Source: Larix sibirica (taxonomy: Eukaryota > Streptophyta > Pinopsida > Pinales > Pinaceae). Taken from it: a stretch of 18,421 nt of DNA. The stretch's first letter is position 1. Each line of letters opens with the position of its first letter. This document shows positions 1 to 8,590 of this stretch, piece by piece. Below the pieces are notes generated by a model. It worked only from the letters and a program-made list of their open reading frames with translations. It made no database searches and had not been told where the DNA came from. The translations under genes and the position numbers were made by a program. The stretch lies in the NCBI GenBank assembly GCA_004151065.3, contig NWUY0300047479.1, positions 14,359 to 32,779 on the forward strand. Direction: 5' to 3'.

Positions 1-1200
1 TCTGCTCATTCTTTCTTCGTGAGGTATACTCAGCTCCATGATTTGCTGTGATCTATAATTTCACAAACAATACTAGTCCAAAAATTCTTTAATCATTATT
101 GCATCCCTTAATGAACCATCACCAAAGAGGAGGATATCATCAACAAAAAGAAGATGAGAGATATACAAGCCATTGCCCATCTTTATTTCTTTTAGAGTAC
201 CATTTATTTTGACTTCTAATAGTGATCTACTCAACCCTTCTACAACCAGTAGAAAAAGTAGAGGACATAGGGGACACTCATGTCTTAGTCCTTTTCCAGG
301 TCTAAAGAAGCTAGAAGCAACCCCATTTATTAGTACTGCTAAGGATATTGAAGCGATGCAATCCATTACCCAATTAACCACCTGTAAAATAATACTCATG
401 TAGATCATTAATAGCTTTAAAAAGATACAACTTACCCTATCAAAAGATTTGGAAAAATCTACCTTAAAAACCATACCCTTCAATTTGTTTATTTTAATGG
501 AATGGAGAGTTTCTTGAGCCACCCCCACTAATTCATGAATCTGTCTACCAGATAGAAAACCAAACTATTCTTGGGAGATAGACTTGGATAGGAACGACTT
601 CACTCTTCTAGATAAAGTTTTTGCAACGATTTTGTAGATGTTATTACATAAGGAAATAGGTTTGTAGTCATCAAAGCAAGTTGGGACATCCTTCTTAGGA
701 ATTAGAGCAATAAAGGTAGTGTTAAGTGCTCCCAAATGCTTCCCCATTCGAGAGTCCTCAATAAATCTTAAAATATCGTCCCCTAGAATTTCGTAGAACC
801 TTTTGAAAAATTCCATAGTACAACAGTCTAGCCCCGAGCTCTTATCTTTCTTAAAACATTGAAGAACATCCTAAATTTCCTCCTTTTTCATCTCCTCCCC
901 CAACATTTCATTATCCTCATTTATTATAAAATTAGGAAAAATGGTATCCATACTAACCACTTCATCTATTGAAACCCTATAATATTCCTTGAAAATATTA
1001 TTGAAGTAGTCCACACCAGATGAATATATATCCTTAAAACTATTCACTTCCTCACCTTCCTTATTCTGTACTTTCCAAAATGTATTTACACTTCTCCTAT
1101 GATTTTCAAAGGAATGAAAAAACTTAGTGTTCTCTCCCCCCTTCTCTACCCATATAGCTCTGCTTTTTAACCTTTACATTTCTTCCTTCTCATCTAAGAG
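1..1200 (-). pseudogene. LINE ORF2 reverse transcriptase, broken and cut by window edge
   Basis: RT copies element RNA into DNA at the nicked target. On the minus strand the linker before RT is visible at about 1190-820, including a GGENTKFFHSFENHRR stretch typical of plant LINEs. The fingers and palm follow at 816-565 (NTTFIALIPKK, then YKPISLCNNIYKIVAK) and at 528-73. The second part carries block A (FKVDFSKSFDRV), a degraded GLRQGxPLSP box read as GLRHECPLCPLLF, and the catalytic FVDD box at 136-147. The two parts are in one frame, split by a single TAG at 565-567 where relatives have an amino acid before FGFLSGRQI. The linker has more stops. The catalytic Asp pair is still present, but the protein could not be made whole. 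The domain continues past position 1. Confidence 0.92.
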
Positions 1201-1329
1201 ATTCCTCTTCTTCCTTTCCAACTCTATTGTTCTAATTTTGTGATCTCTTGAAAAGTATCTAGCCAAATTTTCATAATATACTTCCTCCAAACTCCTCTTA
1301 ATATCCTTCAATGACTCATCCTTTAGCAT

Positions 1330-2205
1330 CTTGTTAGAATCCTAGTTAACAGTAATATCTTTTAATGCTTTTAGGTTTCCCTTGAATCACAAAGTTGCAA
1401 AGGCTTTGCTTTCAGAGTCATAGAGAACCCAAGACTTCTTCACCAAATTTATAAAATTTTCATTGTCTAACTATGAGGAATTGAATTTGAAAGGGCTTGA
1501 GTGTTTTGAACCTGGTCCATCTAGTTCAAGGAAAATAGGGAAATGGTTAGATACCCCTACAAGGCCAACCCATTGTTTCAACTTGAGCTTATCCCTCATC
1601 CATGATTCAAAAACAAGGAACCCATCAAGTCTTTTTAACTATACCATCAACCCCAACCCTCTTTTCCTCCAGGTGGGACTATTCTTTAGAGAAGCAATAT
1701 CTATGAGCCACTTTTGTCCATCTTACCTATGAAATGATCTATAATAGAATCCACTTGTGCCTTGTCTCCCCAAATCTCAAAAAATCCCAAAGAAAAATTG
1801 AAGTCTCCACTCACTACATATAGGTTATTTAAAAAGCTCAAATTGAAAAGCTTGTCCCAAAACTTATCCTTATCCAAATAAGGACCATATACATTTAGAA
1901 TTGTGATCTACGTACCCAAATCCACTGAGAATTGATTCAACCTTATACTTGTACCAAAGGCCCATGAGCTAGTACAACTAGCATTCCTCATCTTCCACCT
2001 TGCAATCAACCATCCTGATCTACCTTTAGCACTAGAGAGGACAAATTCCCACCCCCAGGATTTTTTTGAACTTTGAAACGAAAATGGAACCTATAGTTTC
2101 TTGTCAAAAAAGAATGTCCGGATTGTGAGCCTCCACAAGTCTCCTATGTGTTAGCATTTTATTAGGGCTACCCAACCCCTTGCAATTTAGAGAAAATCAC
2201 ATCAT
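1330..2205 (-). pseudogene. LINE ORF2 apurinic-type endonuclease domain, decayed
   Basis: This domain nicks target DNA for target-primed reverse transcription. The minus-strand reading starts near 2202 with FSLNCKGLGSPNK, the endonuclease opening (conserved Asn in the WNxRG-like strand), then HNPDILF followed by a stop and QET, where relatives read F..QET. Further on are LNVYGPYLDKDKFWDKL and the conserved GDFN motif (1797-1808). The C-terminal catalytic SDHxP motif is present as SNHFP at 1537-1551, so the Asp that pairs with the catalytic His has become Asn. Several in-frame stops (including TGA directly after the first Met) and frame changes break the frame. Identity is secure from motif order. 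Exact limits are approximate, and the stretch 1330-1480 is weak linker. Confidence 0.85.
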
Positions 2206-2599
2206 GAACCTAATGAGGGGGATTGACTTGCTCTAAGCACTACTTGGATGATTAATTGTTTCCCCGATTGACTCTCAATAAAGGCCTTTTCTTAAGCTAG
2301 ACTAAGATGAGTTTTTTGCTCCCTGCTTTCTCTTTTAACAACTTAGAAGCAAAGGTAGCTAATCCCCCCTCCAAACATTTAAACCCTGAGGAATATTTTC
2401 CTTTTCTTGACCTCGTGATGTACCTACTATCCATTTCTTTAAGTTCCATAAAACCCCGATCAAGGTCAATAGGGTTCCCTTCAACTTTAGAGTCCTCAAC
2501 AGAGATTCCCACAGGACATTCAAACAACCCAAACCCCTTCAAACTAGATTTAGAAAAAACATTATGTTTTAACTTCCAAAAACAAGGAAGCGTCCAAAC
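2206..2599 (-). pseudogene. LINE ORF1 C-terminal segment, separated from its N-terminal part
   Basis: An open stretch of 81 codons (2542-2297, minus) sits directly upstream of the endonuclease and directly downstream of the inserted LTR element. Its C-terminal part is rich in Lys, Arg and Ser (RSRKGKYSSGF, then a KLLKEKAGSKK stretch). It has no catalytic motif. By position it is the basic, poorly conserved tail of ORF1, between the zinc knuckle and ORF2. The open stretch starts 58 bases inside the junction at about 2599 and ends before the endonuclease start near 2202. The assignment rests on location and composition, not on recognised family residues. Confidence 0.55.
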
Positions 2600-2868
2600 T
2601 ATAGTGATCCTTAACCCATAAATTTAATCACATACAAGATAAAACCCTTAAGGTAGGGCAATGAAAGAATATGGAAAGAACCCTTAAGGTAGGGAAACAC
2701 CATCAATTACTCCTTAAGGAAGAAATCACTTCACAAGCCATGCTTGCTACAAATATTACATCAATACTTCATAAGACATCTCATTACATTGCTTCTACTT
2801 CTTTATATAGTTTATATCTAACATCCTAGGTACATTCTAAAGAAGGGACTTTCTCGTAGTAAAACCTT
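2600..2868 (-). repeat. 3' LTR of the nested element (left copy)
   Basis: It matches the right copy from TAGTGATCCTTAACCCATAA (2602) through CATGCTTGCTACA and CATCTCATTACATTGCTTCT to AACCTT near 2868. It lacks about 50 bases present in the right copy after CCCTTAA. It instead shows CCCTTAAGGTAGGG twice (2647-2660 and 2683-2696), where the right copy has one clear unit. The outer dinucleotide has decayed to TA. Homology to the final ten bases of the right LTR is unclear, so the inner end is uncertain by about 10 bases. Confidence 0.8.
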
Positions 2869-3114
2869 CCAGGTACTTCCTAGAGAAGGATTGTTCTAGT
2901 AGGGAGAATATTCTAGTAAGCATTATTATAATTATTACTTTTCACACTACATGGGCCTTATTTAATAGATATGGCCTCAATACATAGCATTATCTTCACT
3001 TGGGTACTTCCCTAAGTACATGTTATTATCCTCCCTAGGTAAATTACATTTAGTTTCCCTTTGAAAAACATTGCCGTCAATGCTTCACGTGAGAAGGTAC
3101 AACCATAAACTAGG

Positions 3115-3375
3115 GTCCCATGGACGAGTGTTGATCACAATATTGAAGTAAGCTAAGGAACCAAGGTCCCATGTACAAGTTCTAACCATGCTAAAGTAGT
3201 TGAATAAGCTCCACCATAAACCTATGTCCCATGTACGAGTGCTGACCGTAATGCTGAATAAGCCAATGTCCATTGTGTAAGGACTAGTTGTAATGTTGAA
3301 GTACTCCAAGGGACTCGTGCATATACGTGGGTCCCATGTCCAGGTGCACAACCTAGTGCCCAACCAATTACACCT
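3115..3375. repeat. Degenerate tandem repeat (about five units, 43-62 bp)
   Basis: The motif GTCCCATGtaCGAGTg starts at 3115, 3166, 3226, 3269 and 3331, giving spacings of 51, 60, 43 and 62 bases. Units share a following region like CTGACCgTAATGcTGAA. The fourth unit has lost part of the motif (GTCCATTGTG). On the minus strand the array lies in a 128-codon open frame (3471-3085) that reads as repeated TWDP, TWDI, TWDL and PWDP blocks, so the frame is probably a by-product of the repeat. Such minisatellites are common in noncoding parts of plant LTR elements. Confidence 0.75.
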
Positions 3376-3471
3376 AAGCTCCATGAATCGTTGAGTGTTA
3401 GGCTTCAAGTGCCCATCATGGTCATGTGGACCCAAATACGTATAACCATCCAAAGCAAAAAAATCCTCCAT

Positions 3472-4070
3472 GTAGCAGTAAAAATATGGATCTAAAAATA
3501 ATTCTACTACTGTAGAAGATGCATATTAGAAACTAGTAGGCATCACCTTTTGTTGTCTTTTCTCCATGAGGTTCTCTTCATATAGTGGAGAAGAGTATGG
3601 AAGTAGTTGTCTTCCCAAAAATTACAATTGTCCATATACCAGGCCTCATAAGCATCTTCTAATTCATACCTTGCATATATTTTTTCAGTATACTATTCAA
3701 TGATGAAAGAATATGTGGTATCAGTCATATCGTCCTCCTTAAATTTATCATTGATCTACTTCATAGCTTCCAATTTTACATATATATCTTGTAAATTTTT
3801 ATCACCCACCTTCCATTCTTCAATTATGTGAGGGTACGAGAGAAAAAAAATTATAACGGTTGTAGAACACTCCATATTGAATGAAAATATATCATATAAT
3901 GTGTTAGATCAAAGCCTTGAAAATTATCGATCTAGTGGCATTGATTTGGTTGCAATCTGATCTCCCTGCCAATAGTTATGTCCTCTATAAGACCTATGGT
4001 TGTCATCATAAGCCCTAAAATGTAACATATTTCAAACTACAATATCTCCTTCGCTTGGACTCTAATTTGA
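3472..4070 (-). pseudogene. Decayed unrecognised reading frame inside the nested LTR element
   Basis: Minus-strand translation between the primer site and the tandem repeat looks protein-like despite stops. Stretches such as DDNHRSYRGHNYWQGDQIA, EEWKVGDKNLQDIYVKLEAM and YARYELEDAYEAWYMDN follow one another with only a few TAG interruptions, and are rich in acidic and aromatic residues. I recognise no family. By position (first frame after the primer site) it could be a gag remnant or a captured host fragment. A frameshift near 3590 links it loosely to the 128-codon frame at 3471-3085. Function unknown; whether it was ever a gene is an inference from its composition. Confidence 0.4.
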
Positions 4071-4200
4071 GCAATTTCCTTTTTTAAATTGCATATTTTT
4101 TCAATAAAAATTTTGATCTATAATTAGTTTGATAGATTTTTCCCTTTGAAAATCTACAAAGTAGAAGGAAAAAAAATCTTTGTTTTTTGCCTTGGAAAGT

Positions 4201-4212
4201 GCTATGATACCA
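4201..4212 (-). other. Primer-binding site (tRNA-iMet type)
   Basis: The minus strand reads TGGTATCATAGC, two bases inside the 5' LTR. The common plant primer site is TGGTATCAGAGC, so this differs at one of twelve bases. Its place next to the LTR end is what fixes the orientation of the element. Confidence 0.8.
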
Positions 4213-4214
4213 CT

Positions 4215-4522
4215 TGTAGTGATCCTTAACCCATAAATTTAATAAAAAGCAAGATAGAACCCTTAAAATTCAAATATAAACACCAATACATCTGCAAGAG
4301 AATGAACAAAAGAATATGGAAAGAACACTTAAGGTAGGGAAACACATTCAATTGCTCCTTAAGGAAGGAATTACTCCAAGGCCATGCTTGCTACACCTAC
4401 TACATCTGACACACTTCACAATACATCTCATTACATTGCTTCTATTTATGTATATAGTTTCTAACCTCCTAGTTACTTTTAAGAGAAATAAATTTCTAGT
4501 AGGTAGAACCTTGAATGACAAG
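4215..4522 (-). repeat. 5' LTR of the nested element (right copy)
   Basis: This is the longer LTR copy at 308 bases. On the minus strand it runs from TGTCATTCAAGG to GGATCACTACA. It abuts LINE ORF1 coding sequence on its right, where the CCHC knuckle ends, and the primer-binding site on its left. Open frames across it are chance reads that run from LTR into LINE ORF1. Confidence 0.82.
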
Positions 4523-5875
4523 TGACAATATCTTACCATGTGGTTGTATTGGTGACACCTAACACACTTGAATGAAACTGCGCAGTAGTCCAAGCCTTGG
4601 GATATTGAAAATGTTCCCTTTTGAAGCAAACTATCCAGTGCTAGACCTTCTTTCAAGTCCAATCCTATCATAATTTTAGCAATTGTCAAGTTTCCTACTG
4701 ATTCTAATCCCATGTCCACTTCCATGAACACCATTGGGGCATTCTCAATCTCCTTTAACACTTCCAAAGACCATAAGTCCACATAAAGGCTTGGCAATTT
4801 CACCCAAATTGGGTAGTTTCCATCTTCTTAGACATGGGGTCAAAAAATGGGGCCCAAGCTTTCAAGAGTAGGGTGGTCGAGCCCCATTTCTAAAATACCT
4901 CCTTCAATTTGATAATATCCTCTTCTGATTGGCAAAGGAACCCCATCCAACCCCTCACCAAGACAAAGAACTTTGGCACATAGCCAATCATTGGTTCCAA
5001 TGCTTCTCAATATGAGTTCTATGAGCCTCTTCCTTTATTCTTATATCGATGAATATGCCTATCAAAGATCTTGTCAATAAGTTCACCACCTCGTGCATTT
5101 GCACATCTTTGCTAAGCACCAATTTGAAGTCACCCACCCTCTTTTTGATACAGTCCTTTCTATGAGAACCTCCTCCCTCACGATCCAACCCCATGCTATT
5201 CTTGGAACTCTCTCCCCTTCTTCTAACCTTCAATCTCAAGGTATTTTCTATGGTTTTGGCCAATAGAATTGAATTTACAACCACTACCTCTAATCGTACC
5301 TTGTTTTCACTACCAGAGCCCTCCTTCAACTTACCCTTTTTTGGAAACTCTCCCTCAACCTATTATAAATCCATGATGTGTGCATGCAATGCTTCCTTCA
5401 CTGGTCTTTCAATACCCCAATCTGGAACTTTCCTTCAAACAAGAATCATGCCTTCAAGAGCCCATCCTACCATCAATGTCCCACACCCTACCAGCAATTG
5501 TTTTCCATGCTCAGTAACTCCTCCATCATGAGAATTGAATGGGCCTAGCACTCGACCTTGACAAACCTTGGGGATTAGATGATTGTCAAACAAAACCGTT
5601 CTGCTTTCCCATAAAATCTTCTGAAGCATTATCAAATGCACACTTCACAATAGCCTAACATCAACATCCATCCCATCAAGTAGGACCTTATCCATAGCCA
5701 CACCTATCCTCCCTAACACAAACCCCTTTTGACAATAAACTCCACTATCGAGTGAAGAAATGAGTGGTGAGGTAGCCCAAATTGTTACATCTTCGATTGG
5801 ATCTGAGGTGTAATCCACCACCTCAAGATCCATAAGACCCCTAACATAGTTGTGCCATCGAACTTGCAGTCAAAC
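4523..5875 (-). pseudogene. LINE ORF1 N-terminal part: DUF4283-like domain and CCHC zinc knuckle, decayed
   Basis: ORF1 proteins of plant LINEs bind element RNA. The minus-strand frames at 5833-5645, 5641-5435 and 5329-4988 are successive pieces joined by stops. The DUF4283-like core follows at about 4970-4640: FFVLVRGWMGFLCQSEEDI, then WGSTTLLLKAWAPFFDP, then PSLYVDLWSLEVLKEIENAP, matching the RGW...LLLKxW.P.FDP...LPxxxxxxW pattern. A perfect CCHC knuckle (CVRCHQYNHMVRYC, spacing C-x2-C-x4-H-x4-C) lies at about 4540-4581. Coding is lost at the LTR junction about 4522 and resumes near 2599. Frameshifts near 4985 and 4810 and several stops make it non-functional. The N-terminal 200 codons have no recognised motif; the start is uncertain. 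Confidence 0.82.
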
Positions 5876-6405
5876 CCATATTGAAAACCACTTATTTTAT
5901 TATATAATAATTTTCTTTTAAGACAACCCAATCTACATGTTGTATTTATTACATCATAATAATAATAATCTAGTTTTAAAATTAAGATTTAATCATACTC
6001 TAAATTGATGTATGAGATCCTTATTTATGTAACAAAACATTCTTTTACACAATAATTTGATATTTCCGAGCAAGTTTTTTTAAATAAACCGTGTTTAAGT
6101 TTTATTATCAAGGGATCAAAAACTTATAATAATGGAGAAGAGTGGGTAACTAATGAGTTTAAAAAGGGGATTGGAGTTAGTCAATTATACATAAAATTAA
6201 TGACCAAATTAAGATTACTACAAATAGAAAGGTTTTAGTAAAAAAAATATTAATATGACACCAGTTGTAAAACACAATCAAAGGTTATTAAAAGATGCAA
6301 ATAACATAAAAAAAATAATTTCATCAAATATTTGGGAAACAACAAATGAGTAAAAATCTAATACATTGATACAATTAACAAGAGCAAAAGCTGCAACACA
6401 GCTAA
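5876..6405. other. AT-rich spacer, no gene seen
   Basis: Very AT-rich sequence right of the LINE, with runs such as TAATAATAATAA near 5957-5970. It may include the LINE 5' UTR at its left end. I see no coding frame, terminal repeat or RNA gene. Confidence 0.6.
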
Positions 6406-6435
6406 TTCCTTGCCAAGAGGAGCGGGTCAGGAGGG

Positions 6436-6443
6436 CCACGTGG
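6436..6443. promoter_or_regulatory. G-box-like palindrome (CCACGTGG)
   Basis: CCACGTGG contains the CACGTG core recognised by plant bZIP and bHLH factors. It sits in a small GC-rich island (about 6415-6470) within AT-rich DNA, about 45 bases before the start of an unassigned 94-codon ORF. No TATA box is obvious between the two. Chance occurrence is quite possible. Confidence 0.25.
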
Positions 6444-6487
6444 GTTAATGCGACAACCTTCGAGCATGTATCTATGAATCTATCCCG

Positions 6488-6772
6488 TTGTGTTTGGATA
6501 TATTTCTAGCTCATAGGATTGTGGCCACTATCTTCTACGCTATTTGTTTAACATTGTTCATGTATATTTTGGAAATTTCAACGTGCTTACAGTGCAACGG
6601 AAACTCTTTTACTTCAATTAGTGGGAATTGTTTCTTATCTCTATTTGGTTCAAATTGTTACTTTGGTTTAACAGACTATGGGGCACGTAGACTCAACGGT
6701 ATGGTTTGTGGTTTTATTATTAAAATGGTAACTTGTTTTTATAAACCAAAGAAAAATAATAATAATAACTGA
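6488..6772 (+). other. Unrecognised 94-codon ORF, doubtful gene
   Basis: The ORF begins MCLDIFLAHRIVATIFYAIC and its first 30 residues could form one membrane-spanning helix (VATIFYAICLTLFMYIL). The middle is rich in Cys, Ser and Gly. The end is a lysine and asparagine run (KPKKNNNNN) produced by an AAT microsatellite at about 6758-6769, which argues against real coding. It follows the GC-rich island with the G-box. I see no known domain, and no neighbour supports it. It could be an exon fragment, but a chance ORF is more likely. Confidence 0.2.
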
Positions 6773-7110
6773 TATTGTTGTCATGCCTTTGTTTGTTTTT
6801 ATTGTCTTGTTTGGAGTCTATTTTAGTTTTAATTTGTGCATGCCCTGTCAAATGAAAGCTAACACCGGTGTTCTAGCCAATGCTAATGGTTATGATGTAA
6901 ATAATTAAGTGTCTTTGATTGTCGTGACATAATGTTCGTTAATAGCAGCATAGAAATAAATATTTTATGAAACATGAATATTTAGAATGTATATGTTGTA
7001 TACATACTATCCTTTAATAAATTTTGAAATGTTACATGTATGGGGAGAGGAAGTTTTGAAGTGTTTATTATTATTGGTTTTTTTTGTTTACTTTGAAATG
7101 TGTCACGTAA
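6773..7110. other. AT-rich spacer, no gene seen
   Basis: T-rich noncoding sequence. A 65-codon frame starting at 6987 runs into the duplication at 7111-7179 and repeats a KFFSK peptide because of it. I do not call it a gene. Confidence 0.5.
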
Positions 7111-7179
7111 TCTCCAAATTCTTTTCTAAAGTTTCACTTGTGGGGTTTATCTTCAAATTCTTTTCTAAAGCTCCAGTTG
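7111..7179. repeat. Two-copy tandem duplication, period 39 bp
   Basis: TCTCCAAATTCTTTTCTAAA at 7111 recurs as TCTTCAAATTCTTTTCTAAA at 7150. The matched units are about 30 bases with four mismatches. This looks like a local duplication that has since diverged. Confidence 0.8.
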
Positions 7180-7329
7180 TCTAGTTTTGAATATACTCTC
7201 TGGGATTTCAACCGAGTTTCTGAAGTTCACCAAACCTTAGTTTGTGTTATTATATTGCAATTTTTTTTTAATATTTGTCATGAGCATATCTTAATTTTGA
7301 TATGAAGTTTATTAAATTGTTAGGAATAT

Positions 7330-7395
7330 GAGTTACGAATTATATTTGGTTGTGTTTTGTATGAGTTAAGAATTATATTTGGTTGTGTTTTGTAT
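7330..7395. repeat. Perfect-length tandem duplication, 2 x 33 bp
   Basis: The unit beginning GAGTTACGAATTATATTTGG (7330-7362) is followed directly by GAGTTAAGAATTATATTTGG (7363-7395). The two 33-base units differ at one base only, so the duplication is much younger than its surroundings. Confidence 0.93.
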
Positions 7396-7497
7396 AAATA
7401 TTTTTAAGAAGTGCATGAATTTGATGGTGAGGTTTTCCATATTCTTGAACTATGACCAATTTGAAAATCCATTTTAGTAACCAAGATTTGTTACTAT

Positions 7498-7556
7498 AAC
7501 AATAAAATAATAAAATAATAAATTAATATTAATATTAATTTATTATTTTATTGTTA
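7498..7556. repeat. AT-only palindrome with 44-bp perfect core
   Basis: Bases 7509-7552 form a perfect inverted repeat with 22-bp arms and no loop, centred between 7530 and 7531. The outer flanks also pair (TAACAATAAAATAAT on the left, ATTATTTTATTGTTA on the right) if an 8-base insertion (TAAAATAA-like duplication) in the left arm is looped out. It could extrude as a cruciform or mark a tiny foldback element. The sequence is only A and T, so part of this may reflect simple-sequence expansion. Confidence 0.85.
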
Positions 7557-7559
7557 CAT

Positions 7560-8365
7560 TTTTATGTTGATCCTTAAATTTTTCCTTCAATTCATTCACC
7601 TAATCTGCTTTGTTGTTAGTGTCTTCAGTCAAAAATATACTGAACTAGTTCTCACACTCAATAGGTACATGTTTTCTCTTTGATTCCTTAATGACATCAA
7701 ACAATGGATTATTTTGAAAGAGAACAAAATCAGGCTTTTGATCTTGAAAAAGACTTAGTTCATATGTTAACAAGTTGTTTTAAACTTTTAACATGCCCAC
7801 CTTTCTATGCATCACTTGCAGACATGTAAGTATAGACATAACAGTTCCTTTGTTAAGTGAAATTGTGGATCTTGGAGTTATGTTGATTAAAAAATGGAGC
7901 AAATGAAACATATCTTCGATCCTTGACATTTTAAGTGACGTGTAATGTTTAATTCTTCATCTTAAAAATGCAAATGGTTATGTTCCTTAGTGAGCAAAAT
8001 TCAAAAAAGGGCCACCACATTAATGATCACAACGGCACAAAAAATCCTGTGATCCCCTTATTCAATTTCAGCATGGTCTAGGACGTAAGGTGCAATTGTA
8101 TTATGTAGGATGATCCCTTATAACATTCATTTGCAAACTTTCGAAAAACCCCTTATAACACCCTTCTTTCAATGAAGGGAGTTTAAAAATATAATAATGT
8201 TACATTACTAAATTTTCACAAATATCGCTTTCCCTTTACAAAATATTATTCCACCAATGAGATTTGAACATAAACCATCTTTATGCTTGATCTTCTGGAT
8301 TGGCACCGTGTTAAATTTTACACGATCGACCTGATTCGGCTGGAAACTCCACCCATCTTCAGGAT
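7560..8365. other. Spacer, no gene seen
   Basis: AT-rich sequence without a frame longer than 60 codons. I found no domain, LTR end or RNA gene in it. Confidence 0.5.
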
Positions 8366-8371
8366 TGAGCT

Positions 8372-8427
8372 GAAGCTTGAAAGATGAATTGCAAGAATGT
8401 TAGAAGCTTGAAAATTTAAATTGCAAG
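8372..8427. repeat. Two-copy tandem repeat, period 31 bp
   Basis: GAAGCTTGAAAGATGAATTG followed by CAAG at 8372 recurs as GAAGCTTGAAAATTTAAATT followed by GCAAGGA at 8403. The units are imperfect. It lies about 170 bases from the broken end of the gypsy element. Confidence 0.7.
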
Positions 8428-8497
8428 GAGGATGAATAAATAGGTTGGAGGGAAAGCTAGCCATTTGGAGAGAGCATGACAAATTAGGTAAAAACTG

Positions 8498-8584
8498 ATT
8501 AAATTCTTTGATGTTTAAAGGCTAATGGGGTTAATAGGAACTTAGGAAATGGATTCTTTGATTATTAAATTCTTTGATGTTTAA
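8498..8584. repeat. Direct repeat pair next to the truncated gypsy end
   Basis: ATTAAATTCTTTGATGTTTA starts near 8499 and again near 8564, each followed by AAGG/AGGG and then TTAA or CTAA. The copies lie about 65 bases apart, and the second ends only a few bases from where gypsy RT similarity stops. It may be filler or slippage at a deletion junction. Confidence 0.75.
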
Positions 8585-8590
8585 GGGTTA

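Larger units (their letters stand above)
2600..4522 (-). mobile_element. Non-autonomous LTR retrotransposon nested in LINE ORF1
   Basis: Two direct repeats (about 2600-2868 and 4215-4522) flank about 1.35 kb. The right repeat, read on the minus strand, begins TGTCATTC and ends CACTACA, fitting TG...CA LTR ends. Two bases inside it lies TGGTATCATAGC (4201-4212), close to the plant tRNA-iMet primer-binding site. The right copy is therefore the 5' LTR and the element reads on the minus strand, like its LINE host. The interior has no protease, RT or integrase, only a tandem-repeat block and a decayed unknown frame, so it would have depended on enzymes made elsewhere. Size places it between TRIM and LARD classes. 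The LTRs differ at roughly one base in five by eye, indicating an old insertion. No clear 5-bp target duplication or polypurine tract was found. Confidence 0.82.
1..5875 (-). mobile_element. Decayed plant LINE (L1-type), interrupted by an LTR element, 3' end outside window
   Basis: Read on the minus strand, the domains come in the order of a plant L1-type LINE: an ORF1 with a DUF4283-like domain and CCHC knuckle (about 5875-4523, resuming 2599-2206), an AP-type endonuclease (about 2202-1480), a linker, and a reverse transcriptase (about 1190 to the left edge). ORF1 is split by an LTR retrotransposon at about 2600-4522. The RT thumb, any RNase H and the poly(A) tail lie beyond position 1. Many in-frame stops and frameshifts show that it is long dead. 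The right limit is set by where coding similarity fades, so the true 5' UTR may extend further. No target-site duplication can be seen because one end is missing. Confidence 0.88.

Noticed and set aside
173-403. Plus-strand 76-codon ORF
   Set aside because: It is the reverse shadow of the LINE RT on the minus strand, which has clear RT motifs over the same bases.
2307-2621. Plus-strand 104-codon ORF
   Set aside because: It overlaps LINE ORF1 on the minus strand and runs across the LINE to LTR junction, so it cannot be one gene.
3085-3471. WD40-repeat protein
   Set aside because: The recurring WD dipeptides come from a 43-62 base minisatellite. WD40 units are about 40-60 residues with GH and WD ends, which are absent here.
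4316-4525. Plus-strand 69-codon ORF
   Set aside because: It lies almost wholly within the right LTR and has no domain.
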